This document shows, piece after piece, positions 1 through 6,558 of a stretch of DNA of 10,419 nucleotides (the stretch's first letter is position 1; every line of letters begins with the position of its first letter). Source of the DNA: Oxalobacteraceae bacterium. GTDB lineage: Bacteria; Pseudomonadota; Gammaproteobacteria; Burkholderiales; Burkholderiaceae_D. A model generated the notes under the pieces. The model made no database searches. It was given only the letters and a program-made list of their open reading frames with translations, and was not told the DNA's origin. The stretch lies in contig JAIXQV010000084.1 of assembly GCA_027485535.1 (NCBI GenBank), forward strand, positions 1 through 10,419. Reading direction: 5' to 3'. The translations under genes were made by a program, and so were the position numbers.

Positions 1-1160
1 CAGCCGCGCATGATATTCACCGAAAAGCGAATCATGTCCCATGCAGGGATTTTTGCATCACCATAGGCAGGATGCGGCGCACGTGCATAGGGCAGGTCAT
101 ACACATGATCCATCTCTTCCATCGCCAGCGGTATGGGTGGCGGATTGAGCCAGACATCGCGCTCGCCATGCGCTTGCACCATCGCGCGTGCATTGCCAGG
201 GTTTGATTCCAGATGAAACACACGCGATGCATGTGCGTAGGCGACTTCATCTTCTTTCACTGTTTCGAATGATGGCAGCCTGACCACGCTACGCGCGCGA
301 ACTTCTGCTTGCTGCGCCAGCCTTTCTTCGCGACTGATGATGCGCACCGGTTGCGGTGCTTCCTGCGTGGTACCGCATGCTTGCGGTTCCTTCTCTTTCA
401 TTTCATAGGGATCCGGATGCGGCTCGACCTTGCCGGGGGTATCAACGCGCGAAGAGTCAACCTCACGCCAATCGTCAGCCGGTTTCCAGCCGCTGGCCAC
501 GATGAATGCAGTGCCACGCAGATCGCGGATCGCTTTCACCGACTCGCCTTGGGCTAAGCGATGCGACAGCTCAAGCAAGGCGCGCTCTGCATTACCAAAC
601 AAAAGAATATCGGCCTTTGAATCGAGTAATACCGAGCGCCGCACCGTATCCGACCAATAATCGAAGTGCGCGATACGTCGCAAGCTGGCTTCGATACTGC
701 CGATGATGATCGGCACACCTGGGAAGGCCTCGCGCGCACGATGCGCATACACCGTGAGGGTGCGGTCAGGACGTTTATTCGGTGCACCGTGCGGCGTGTA
801 GGCGTCTTCCGAGCGCGGCTTACGATCAGCCGTGTAGCGGTTGATCATGGAATCCATATTGCCGGCTGTCACACCGAAATACAGATTGGGCCGCCCTAGC
901 GCCCGGAATGGCTCTGCGGATTGCCAGTCGGGCTGACTGATGATCCCCACTCGGAAGCCCTGTGCCTCCAGCAAACGTCCGACCAGCGCCATACCGAAGC
1001 TGGGATGGTCGATGTAGGCATCCCCCGTGATCAGGATGATGTCGCATGCATCCCAGCCAAGTTGCTCCATTTCCCGCCGTGACATCGGCAAAAATGGTGC
1101 TGGCTTCAGCTCGGGGCGGAAGCGCGGGTAGGATTGAAGCCGGATTGGAGTAGCTTGCAT
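1..1160 (-). CDS. ygiQ: YgiQ family radical SAM protein, N-terminal half (cut by window edge)
   Basis: The minus-strand frame is open from an ATG at 1160 to the window edge, giving 386 complete codons. The start reads MQATPIRLQSYPRFRPELKP, and further on come DIILITGDAYIDHPSFGMAL, GIISQPDW and IIIGSIEASLRRIAHFDYW. These match the N-terminal domain of the YgiQ family as I know it (UPF0313, radical SAM). The last visible residues are SVNIMRG followed by the first two bases of a Cys codon. In this family that point opens the CxxxCxxC motif that binds the [4Fe-4S] cluster, so the catalytic barrel lies just outside the window. Family members are usually around 700 residues and their substrate is not established. 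A TGA in frame at 1179-1181 rules out a longer ATG start, and no strong ribosome binding site precedes the chosen one. It is the last visible gene of a leftward unit with the 84-residue gene and the nuclease. Confidence 0.93.
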   Translation of the reverse strand, partial: MQATPIRLQSYPRFRPELKPAPFLPMSRREMEQLGWDACDIILITGDAYIDHPSFGMALVGRLLEAQGFRVGIISQPDWQSAEPFRALGRPNLYFGVTAGNMDSMINRYTADRKPRSEDAYTPHGAPNKRPDRTLTVYAHRAREAFPGVPIIIGSIEASLRRIAHFDYWSDTVRRSVLLDSKADILLFGNAERALLELSHRLAQGESVKAIRDLRGTAFIVASGWKPADDWREVDSSRVDTPGKVEPHPDPYEMKEKEPQACGTTQEAPQPVRIISREERLAQQAEVRARSVVRLPSFETVKEDEVAYAHASRVFHLESNPGNARAMVQAHGERDVWLNPPPIPLAMEEMDHVYDLPYARAPHPAYGDAKIPAWDMIRFSVNIMRG

Positions 1161-1255
1161 GGGGGCAGACGGGCGAATTCAGGCCGCAAGTATGCCAGTC
1201 TCTGCAAATTCCGACTGATCGGTCGCTGATTTGGTACCGATTGCCTGCTGATGGG

Positions 1256-1510
1256 CTACTTGAAGGGGTTGTCGACCTGATCACTCGGCTTGAACACGAC
1301 CTGGTCGGGTAGCGCTGGGTCGTTTTGTAATGCGCTGACCGTGGCATCAAGAATCTGCTTCAGCTGCAGCGCATGTGCCAGCCCGATTTTGTCGCGGGTA
1401 ATCGCGAGCGATCCATAGATTTCCAGCTGATCAGTGCGGTTTTCAATCGTCAGCGCGTCAATGACGATCGAATCTTGCTCATTCTCGAATGGCCGCAGTG
1501 TGTCACTCAT
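1256..1510 (-). CDS. Conserved hypothetical protein, 84 aa
   Basis: This is an 84-residue acidic soluble protein with no signal peptide or membrane segment. The ATG at 1510 is preceded by a good ribosome binding site (AGGGAG on the minus strand, about 7 bases upstream), and the stop is TAG. The central part (TIENRTDQLEIYGSLAITRD, then KIGLAHALQLKQILDATVSAL) reads like a short beta segment followed by a helix. The tail is rich in Pro, Asp and Val and ends VDNPFK. From memory, proteins of this look occur next to ygiQ in Burkholderiales, but I cannot name a domain or function. It starts 17 bases after the nuclease stop and ends 95 bases before ygiQ, so co-transcription with both is likely. Confidence 0.8.
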   Translation of the reverse strand: MSDTLRPFENEQDSIVIDALTIENRTDQLEIYGSLAITRDKIGLAHALQLKQILDATVSALQNDPALPDQVVFKPSDQVDNPFK

Positions 1511-1527
1511 CCCAAACTCCCTCAGCG

Positions 1528-2298
1528 TTATTTGCGGCTCCGGATACGTGGTTCAGGTAACTCCATCACGTGCTGCTTGGCTGTATCAGGTAGCTTCGGA
1601 AACAAGTTCAAACCGATACGCCGCTCCAGCGCAGCGATGCTGATCGCCTGATACTCGCCGCTATCGTCGTTCGGCGCAAGCCATGCGGCGGCTTCTTGCT
1701 TGCCGGGATCGAGCACCGCTTTGAACACATGGGTGGGTACCAGCACTCGACCATTAATGCGTTCGATTTTTTCGCCCTCGAACACCGGGCCTGTGATGAC
1801 GTATAGCTCGCCGCGCAGATTGGTCAGGTGTCGTGTCGCTCCTTCAATCGCCGACCAAAGAATTTGATTATTTTTACGATTCTGCGGCACGACGTTCGCT
1901 AGCGAGAAGCTTTCATGTTGCGCTTGCGCAGTCGGCATATCCGCCGCAGGTGCCATATGGCCACGATCAAAACCCGAGCGCACATAGTCAGCTAATTCTG
2001 CACCTTGTCCCGGGGGTAGCGCGGGCTCGGCATGGAAGCTATCGGCTCTGGGAATGTCACGCGCGGCCCTCAGGCTGTCTCGGGTCAGGTACTCGGCGGA
2101 CCAGAGCGGTGTCTTGGAAACCCCGGAATGCAACACCGCAAATGCCTCAAAGCACAGCCCGACGGTACTCGTTTGCAGTGTCTTGCGTGTGACTTCCGGG
2201 GCGGTCTTTTGGAAGAAATGACGATCGCAGCTCGGTGGTTGAGCATGCGCCGGTGCTAACAGGCCTAGGAGAAATATTGCCGCGAGTAATTTTTTCAT
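1528..2298 (-). CDS. Secreted DNA/RNA non-specific endonuclease (NUC1 / Serratia nuclease family)
   Basis: This 256-residue protein begins with a clear Sec signal peptide: MKK, a hydrophobic core at about residues 4-15, and an APAHAQ cleavage region near 19-20. The mature part carries the hallmark DRGHMAPAAD motif at 111-120, where His114 is expected to be the general base. It is followed by SFSLANVVPQN at 130-140 and NNQILWSAIE at 143-152. Asn144 is the likely Mg2+ ligand, and Trp148 and Glu152 are also conserved positions in the family. Such enzymes cut single- and double-stranded DNA and RNA without sequence preference, in the periplasm or outside the cell. Two cysteines near the mature N-terminus (Cys24 and Cys49) could form a disulfide. 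The length is normal for the family and no key residue is missing. It is the first gene of the leftward unit and starts divergently from the phosphoribosyltransferase. No immunity gene is recognisable, and the export signal makes one unnecessary. Confidence 0.92.
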   Translation of the reverse strand: MKKLLAAIFLLGLLAPAHAQPPSCDRHFFQKTAPEVTRKTLQTSTVGLCFEAFAVLHSGVSKTPLWSAEYLTRDSLRAARDIPRADSFHAEPALPPGQGAELADYVRSGFDRGHMAPAADMPTAQAQHESFSLANVVPQNRKNNQILWSAIEGATRHLTNLRGELYVITGPVFEGEKIERINGRVLVPTHVFKAVLDPGKQEAAAWLAPNDDSGEYQAISIAALERRIGLNLFPKLPDTAKQHVMELPEPRIRSRK

Positions 2299-2434
2299 TG
2301 CAAGTTCGATCAGCGAAGGGTGCGGATTCGAAATGCAAGAACATCCGAAGTTCCGGGCGTATATCGGCTAACTAGAACTTGATTTTACTCGAAGGAAACC
2401 GTGATCTTTTTTGTGCTTGAGGGGTCAAACGCCG
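2299..2434. other. Divergent intergenic region, nuclease / phosphoribosyltransferase
   Basis: These 136 bases must hold the promoters for the leftward nuclease unit and the rightward phosphoribosyltransferase. I see an AGGGG ribosome binding site for the rightward gene at about 2420-2424. No convincing -35/-10 pair stands out in either direction, and there is no clear inverted repeat. Confidence 0.5.
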
Positions 2435-3151
2435 ATGCGAGTCAGCACGCCCTATCCAACCTCTCAAAGCTTTGCGGATCGGACCGATGCCGGAAATCAG
2501 CTTGCCGAGTTACTGGCACAGCAGCCAATCAGGCCAGACACGGTGGTGCTAGCGCTGCCGCGCGGTGGGCTTCCGATCGGTGTGGCAATCGCGCAGCGCT
2601 TTGGTCTGGCGCTCGAGCCGCTGCTGGTCAGAAAGCTGGGCGTGCCACATTTTCCTGAGTTCGCCATGGGCGCTATCGCAACCGGCGGCATCTGCATGGT
2701 GGATGACGCGGTCGTTGAAGAACTTAACCTGTCGGACGAGGCGGTTCAGCAGGTGATCAAGACCGAGCAGCGGATTCTGGTCGAGCGCGAACGGCGCTAT
2801 GGTGCAAGCGTTCCCCTATCAAACTTACGAGGCCGCGAGGTCATCGTGTGTGACGATGGTATGGCTACCGGGCGCACCATGCAGGCGGCTATCGCTGCCT
2901 TGCGCGCTGCCAAGGTCACATCGATCACTGTCGCGGTGCCGGTCATGTCGCAGGAGGCTTTGGCGCGCATCGCGCCATTGGTAAAGCGGGTAGACAGTTT
3001 GCTTTGTCCAGCGTCATTTGATGCGGTCGGCCAGTGGTACCGCAATTTCCCGCAACTTGGCGATGACGAAGTGATCAGCTTGTTGTCGCAGGTTCAGCGC
3101 CTGTCGGCTTCTGTATCGACACCCGGCAAGGTATCGACTTCATCTTCCTGA
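2435..3151 (+). CDS. Predicted phosphoribosyltransferase (type I PRTase fold)
   Basis: The product has 238 residues from ATG 2435. That start has AGGGG about 10 bases upstream; a TTG at 2411 is in frame but is less convincing. The PRPP-binding signature VIVCDDGMATGRT lies at residues 136-148: two acidic residues, then the small-residue loop that grips the 5-phosphate. An upstream LPRGGLPIG at 41-49 is the second PRPP-contact loop typical of the stand-alone family (COG1926 type). The acceptor base is unknown, because the variable hood region (RKLGVPHFPEFAMGAIA) does not match purine or pyrimidine enzymes that I can name. The last 20 or so residues are Ser/Thr-rich and probably disordered. A small membrane-protein gene follows, with its ribosome binding site directly behind this stop codon, so the two are probably one transcript. 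It diverges from the nuclease gene across a 136-base gap. Confidence 0.88.
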   Translation: MRVSTPYPTSQSFADRTDAGNQLAELLAQQPIRPDTVVLALPRGGLPIGVAIAQRFGLALEPLLVRKLGVPHFPEFAMGAIATGGICMVDDAVVEELNLSDEAVQQVIKTEQRILVERERRYGASVPLSNLRGREVIVCDDGMATGRTMQAAIAALRAAKVTSITVAVPVMSQEALARIAPLVKRVDSLLCPASFDAVGQWYRNFPQLGDDEVISLLSQVQRLSASVSTPGKVSTSSS

Positions 3152-3163
3152 AAGGAGAGCATC

Positions 3164-3556
3164 GTGGAATATCGGACCCAGAGTATGGATACGACATGGG
3201 TGAAATGGCTAGGCGGCGTCGCGCTCGGTGCGCTGGCGATGTACATCTCGGATCCCTCGGTCGGGCGCCAGCGACGAGCGATGCTGAAAGACAAGGTGAC
3301 GCATTACCGGTCACGCACACAAAAACTATTCAGCAGCCGAGTTCGAGATGTACGTAATCGAATATCTGGATTGCAAGCAGAGGCCAGCAAATTTCTGGCG
3401 ACGCGCAAGGCCGAGCTTGGCAATGCTCAGGTGACGGAAGGCAGCATCGACCTATCGACCAATCCCGAACTACCCCCGGCACCGAAGGCGGCGGGATGGG
3501 TCGCCGGTGCGGTGGCTATCGGTGTGTTGACTTGGTTGGTCACATCACGCCGATAG
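3164..3556 (+). CDS. Small membrane protein of unknown function, two hydrophobic segments
   Basis: The product is 130 residues from a GTG start, chosen because an AGGAG ribosome binding site sits 6 bases upstream, touching the stop codon of the preceding gene. An internal ATG at 3185 (residue 8) is a possible alternative. Hydrophobic segments lie at about residues 15-28 (WLGGVALGALAMYI) and 112-127 (WVAGAVAIGVLTWLVT), so both ends probably sit in the inner membrane with a basic, helical middle of some 80 residues between them. Directly after the first segment comes DPSVGRQRRAMLKDK. I associate DP..G..RRA..[RK]DK after an N-terminal hydrophobic stretch with small envelope or BON-type proteins. 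No BON domain is visible here, so this is family resemblance only. It is likely co-expressed with the phosphoribosyltransferase and ends 14 bases from the convergent DUF429 gene. Confidence 0.8.
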   Translation: MEYRTQSMDTTWVKWLGGVALGALAMYISDPSVGRQRRAMLKDKVTHYRSRTQKLFSSRVRDVRNRISGLQAEASKFLATRKAELGNAQVTEGSIDLSTNPELPPAPKAAGWVAGAVAIGVLTWLVTSRR

Positions 3557-3570
3557 CAGGTAGCTGTCGC

Positions 3571-4392
3571 TCAGGCGCCGATGATCCAACCCTCGAGGGC
3601 GTCGTGTGGCGGCAGACCATAGTCTTGGTCGCGCCGCTGCCACGCCCAAGCCGCCATCAGTCCGCACAGCACAGCATCGAGCAGATCGCCGCTGCCGTCG
3701 TCGATGAGTTGGCGCTTGAAGCGGCCAGCGTCCAGCCTAATCTGTTGAGGATAATCGCCGCGCTCAAGCGCACGCACGATGGCACGTCGGCTTGCATGCC
3801 GCTCGGGTGTTTGTTTGGCCGGTGTATCGCTCTTGTAAGAAGCGCTGGTAATGCCACGCGCCACTAGACCGGGGTAGGCCTCGAGCGCGATGCGCGAGCG
3901 ATCCCCTGAGTGCATGAACGGAATATGCACACCTGCATCCAGCAGCAGCGGAGCGCCTGCATGCAGCATATAGGCCACCGGTGGGTTGACCCACTTCATG
4001 GGAGACGATGATCGTGCTGGAAGATCGCAACCACGGTGAATGAATTTAGAGCCGGCGGGCCGTGCATCACAGACCGCCTTGAACTGGTTTCGTAGCGCTG
4101 CGCGGTCGAGCTGTCGTACATGCTGAATGAGCGCCGACCACTCACTCGGCCAGTCAAGTAGCTCGATTAGCTCGCGCGGAAATGAGAATGGAAAGTCGAA
4201 TCCACCGAGCCAGGGCCCCGGTTGCTGCAACCATGAAACAAAGCTGGAAAAATCATGCAGCGTCGATAAGGCTTCAAGGACGAAGCCATCACCCCGCAGG
4301 TAGCCCGATGCAATCGTGATGCCTTTTCTCGGGCGCGGTGCCGAGGTGAAGTCGACGCCGTGAAGGAGTATCGATGACTGCTCAGCCGCCAT
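3571..4392 (-). CDS. DUF429 family protein (predicted RNase H-fold nuclease)
   Basis: The product has 273 residues from the ATG at 4392; an in-frame TTG at 4404 is less likely. Acidic motifs fall in the order expected for DUF429, which is predicted to have an RNase H-like fold. They are GVDFTSAP with Asp14, GGFDFPFSFP with Asp66, the EAYPGLVAR motif with Glu171, and GDLLDAVLCGLMAAW with Asp236 and Asp239. All candidate metal ligands are present, so the protein looks intact. Substrate and role are not established for this family. Its first 11 bases overlap the end of minE, and it follows minCDE in the same direction, so it is probably translated from the min transcript, possibly by translational coupling because no strong ribosome binding site precedes it. 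Nothing in the sequence connects it directly with cell division. A CRISPR or Cas context is absent. Confidence 0.87.
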   Translation of the reverse strand: MAAEQSSILLHGVDFTSAPRPRKGITIASGYLRGDGFVLEALSTLHDFSSFVSWLQQPGPWLGGFDFPFSFPRELIELLDWPSEWSALIQHVRQLDRAALRNQFKAVCDARPAGSKFIHRGCDLPARSSSPMKWVNPPVAYMLHAGAPLLLDAGVHIPFMHSGDRSRIALEAYPGLVARGITSASYKSDTPAKQTPERHASRRAIVRALERGDYPQQIRLDAGRFKRQLIDDGSGDLLDAVLCGLMAAWAWQRRDQDYGLPPHDALEGWIIGA

Positions 4393-4636
4393 CCGGCAGC
4401 ACAACGTTCACATCGAGTACTTCGAGGTTCCCTTTTTTGTCGAGTGAGATCTTGATATCTTCCGGATTGACGCGGACATATTTCGAGATAACCTCGATCA
4501 ATTCACGGTGTAGCGCAGGCATGAAGTCCGGCCCATTGAGGATATGCCGCTCACGCGCGATGATGATCTGAAGACGTTCTTTGGCAGCACCTGCAGACGC
4601 TTTCTTGTTGTTGAACAAGAACGAAAGAATATCCAT
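4382..4636 (-). CDS. minE: Cell division topological specificity factor MinE
   Basis: The product has 84 residues and starts MDILSFLFNNKK, the typical membrane-targeting start of MinE. The ATG at 4636 lies 1 base after the minD stop and has a GGAGG ribosome binding site about 7 bases upstream, inside the end of minD. The anti-MinCD segment is at residues 13-31 (ASAGAAKERLQIIIARERH). The topological specificity domain follows, with LHRELIEVISKYV at about 43-55 and a C-terminal strand NLEVLDVNVVLP. MinE binds membrane-bound MinD, stimulates its ATPase and displaces MinC, producing the pole-to-pole oscillation that leaves midcell free for FtsZ. The open frame continues upstream to 4765, but that part is only the minD sequence read in another frame. 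Confidence 0.97.
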   Translation of the reverse strand: MDILSFLFNNKKASAGAAKERLQIIIARERHILNGPDFMPALHRELIEVISKYVRVNPEDIKISLDKKGNLEVLDVNVVLPDGG

Positions 4637-4637
4637 T

Positions 4638-5453
4638 TCACTTGCCTCCGAAGATACGGGAAAGCAAACTGGGCTTCTCGTATTCAGCGAAGCGCAGCGG
4701 GCGATCTTCGCCCAGGAAGCGAGCGACCAGATCTTTGTAGGCGTCGGCGACGTCGCTTTCGGCAAGGTGTACTACTGGCGTGCCTTGGTTCGAGGCGTGT
4801 AGCACCGACTCGGACTCGGGAATAATACCGAGCAGAGGAATGCGCAATATCTCCTGCACATCTTCATACGACAGCATCTCGCCAGCCTCGACCCGCTTGG
4901 GCGAATAGCGAGTGATTAGCAAGTGCTCCTTCACTGGCTCTACACCGGTCTGAGCGCGGCGTGACTTCGCCTGAATAATGCCCAGAATACGGTCGGAGTC
5001 GCGCACTGAAGAGACTTCAGGGTTGGTGACGATGATCGCCTCATCAGCGAAGGTGAGTGCCATGACCGCACCGCGTTCGATACCGGCCGGAGAATCACAG
5101 ACGATGTACTCGAAGCCCGAGTTCTTCATCTCTTCCAGAATACGTTCGACACCCTCCTCAGAGAGCGCATCCTTATCACGCGTTTGCGAAGCCGGCAGCA
5201 CGAACAGGTTGTCGCAGTGCTTGTCTTTGATCAGCGCCTGTGTCAGGGTGGCCTCACGGTTGATGACATTGATCATGTCGTACACCACGCGACGCTCACA
5301 ACCCATGATCAGATCGAGGTTGCGTAAGCCAACGTCAAAATCAATCACCGCAGTTTTTTTACCGCGTAGAGCCAGACCAGAAGCAAAGCTAGCGCTGGAG
5401 GTGGTTTTTCCCACGCCGCCTTTGCCAGAGGTAACGACAATAATTTTTGTCAC
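4638..5453 (-). CDS. minD: Septum site-determining ATPase MinD
   Basis: This 271-residue protein is the standard length for MinD. The deviant Walker A motif SGKGGVGKTT has signature Lys11 and catalytic Lys16. The IDFDVGLRNLD segment carries Asp40, and VCDSPAGIE with Asp120 is the switch II/Walker B region. The C-terminal PSLLSRIFGGK is the amphipathic membrane-targeting helix. MinD dimerises with ATP on the inner membrane, recruits MinC as the FtsZ inhibitor, and is released by MinE. The start codon is GTG, with AAGGAG about 7 bases upstream. The gene lies 44 bases downstream of minC and 1 base before minE, so the three form an operon in the classic order C-D-E. No residue I would expect to be essential is missing. 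Confidence 0.98.
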   Translation of the reverse strand: MTKIIVVTSGKGGVGKTTSSASFASGLALRGKKTAVIDFDVGLRNLDLIMGCERRVVYDMINVINREATLTQALIKDKHCDNLFVLPASQTRDKDALSEEGVERILEEMKNSGFEYIVCDSPAGIERGAVMALTFADEAIIVTNPEVSSVRDSDRILGIIQAKSRRAQTGVEPVKEHLLITRYSPKRVEAGEMLSYEDVQEILRIPLLGIIPESESVLHASNQGTPVVHLAESDVADAYKDLVARFLGEDRPLRFAEYEKPSLLSRIFGGK

Positions 5454-5497
5454 GAAAAACTCCTTGTCTGAGTTTGTCAGTTAAAGGGGTTAAAAAA

Positions 5498-6289
5498 CTA
5501 TTTCAGCGCCATGAGACGAAGTTCGAGTCGCTCATCTTGCAGTAATACCTGAACGGCTCGCCCTTTGAGTTCCTTCGGCCAGCCATTCTCGAAAGTGCGG
5601 TATACCCCGCCGATGGAAACCAGCTCGGCTTCCATACTGGTGGCGATAATGCGTGCCTCGGCCGAGCCGCTAGCGCCGGCAAGCGCGCGCCCACGCAGCG
5701 GTGCATAGACATGGATACTTCCATCGGCAATCACCTCGGCACCCGGATTCACCGTTGCCATCACAACCAGATCGCCTCCGCGCGCATACACGCGCTGACC
5801 ACTGCGTACCGGCGTATCGATTACCTTGGTGACGACCGACGCGTTCGCTGCTGATGTTTCAGCAACTTGAGCCAGTACTGGCTTAGGATCAGTTGTTGAC
5901 GACGCACCCAGCTGGGCCGGCGGCGGCGAGGGCGGCGGCGTTAGTTCGAAGGTACGCGATTGATCCATGCCATCGATAGAAAGTCCGTACGAGCGAATCT
6001 CATCTTCGAGCGATTCGGGTGCGTTACGAACAGCCACCGGATTGAGGCGGTGCGAACGGAATAGCGCGATCAGCTCTGGCCATGCAATGCTGCCGGGCAC
6101 AGGCGGCGCCAGCAAATTGCCCAGATCAATCACAGTGAAATCGTCTTCGAAGTAATCTGGGGTGCCGCCAGTCACCTGCGAAAGCGCGGCAGACACGGTA
6201 GCCAGATCGGTGTCGCCGAGCAGGGCAGCGACAGCAACCACGGTGGAAATCTTGATCTCCAGGGGTTTCCTGGTCTGGTTTTTCGACAT
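5498..6289 (-). CDS. minC: Septum formation inhibitor MinC
   Basis: The product has 263 residues from the ATG at 6289 (MSKNQTRKPLEIKIS). The N-terminal MinC domain (about residues 9-105) opposes FtsZ polymerisation. It is joined by a Pro/Ala/Ser-rich linker (about 115-160, including TPPPSPPPAQ) to the C-terminal beta-helix domain (about 162-263). That domain contains SGQRVYARGGDLVVMATVNP and VYAPLRGRALAG, the surface that binds MinD and mediates dimerisation. It is the first gene of minCDE. An in-frame ATG at 6340 would add 17 hydrophobic residues (MRLGFLFAATNAIIRDS). I rejected it because the MinC domain begins only after the downstream Met. The choice is not certain, as neither start has a strong ribosome binding site (GGGA lies about 5 bases before 6289). 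Confidence 0.95.
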   Translation of the reverse strand: MSKNQTRKPLEIKISTVVAVAALLGDTDLATVSAALSQVTGGTPDYFEDDFTVIDLGNLLAPPVPGSIAWPELIALFRSHRLNPVAVRNAPESLEDEIRSYGLSIDGMDQSRTFELTPPPSPPPAQLGASSTTDPKPVLAQVAETSAANASVVTKVIDTPVRSGQRVYARGGDLVVMATVNPGAEVIADGSIHVYAPLRGRALAGASGSAEARIIATSMEAELVSIGGVYRTFENGWPKELKGRAVQVLLQDERLELRLMALK

Positions 6290-6340
6290 ACTGTCCCGGA
6301 TGATGGCGTTAGTTGCGGCAAACAAAAAACCGAGTCGCAT

Positions 6341-6520
6341 TCAGGACTGCAAACTTGCGTACTTGCGGTGTTGCCAGTGCCAACTGACGCGTCCAGCCCA
6401 ATATTATACCTGCGCAGCTGGTGCTGATTGCGCGCAAGTTTTGTTAAGTTGGTAGAAAAATGCCGCAGGACTTCTCGGCCGGGTGCCGAGCTGATGCAGG
6501 ATGATTGAATGACATGAAGA
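6341..6520. other. Intergenic region between minC and the fnr-like gene terminator
   Basis: This holds the candidate minC -10 box and, at 6474-6490, a small perfect hairpin (CTCGGC, 5-base loop, GCCGAG) that is not followed by a T-run in either direction. I see no gene in it. Confidence 0.5.
6403..6408 (-). promoter_or_regulatory. Candidate -10 box (TATAAT) of the minCDE promoter
   Basis: Read on the minus strand this is a perfect TATAAT followed by ATTGG. It would start transcription near 6396, about 107 bases before the minC start. A matching -35 at 16-18 bases spacing is weak (GCAATC at 6431-6426), so the call rests on the -10 alone. Confidence 0.45.
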
Positions 6521-6543
6521 AAGCCGGGTTTTTAACCCGGCTT
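6521..6543 (-). terminator. Rho-independent terminator of the fnr-like gene
   Basis: This is a perfect 10-base-pair stem (AAGCCGGGTT / AACCCGGCTT) with a 3-base loop. On the minus strand it is followed by TCTTC, so with the stem's closing TT the transcript ends in a short U-rich run. It begins 15 bases after the regulator's stop codon. The stem starts AAG, so some function for plus-strand transcripts is possible, but no gene arrives from that side. Confidence 0.85.
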
Positions 6544-6558
6544 GTCCTGACGTACAGG

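Noticed and set aside
1200..1250. Possible hairpin between the 84-residue gene and ygiQ (ATCGGT/ACCGAT)
   Set aside because: The stem is only six base pairs with a 12-base loop and no T-run, and overlapping alternative pairings exist. It is too weak to call an attenuator or terminator.
826..1350. 174-residue minus-strand open frame overlapping the ygiQ start and the 84-residue gene
   Set aside because: It overlaps two better-supported genes in another frame. Its translation is rich in Pro, Ser, Arg and His with no recognisable domain.
1528..2298. Nuclease as part of a toxin-immunity or defence system
   Set aside because: It has a plain Sec signal peptide and a single nuclease domain, and there is no delivery domain, immunity gene or defence gene beside it. 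A secreted scavenging nuclease is the simpler reading.
4637..4765. Upstream extension of the minE frame to 127 residues
   Set aside because: The extra 43 residues are minD coding sequence read in another frame. The true start at 4636 has a GGAGG site and gives the classical MDILSFLF start.
4978..5484. 168-residue plus-strand open frame opposite minD
   Set aside because: It is an antisense shadow of minD, Ser/Arg/Thr-rich without any domain.
6290..6340. Earlier minC start at 6340
   Set aside because: It adds 17 hydrophobic residues before the conserved MinC domain and has no better ribosome binding site. It is kept only as a minor alternative.
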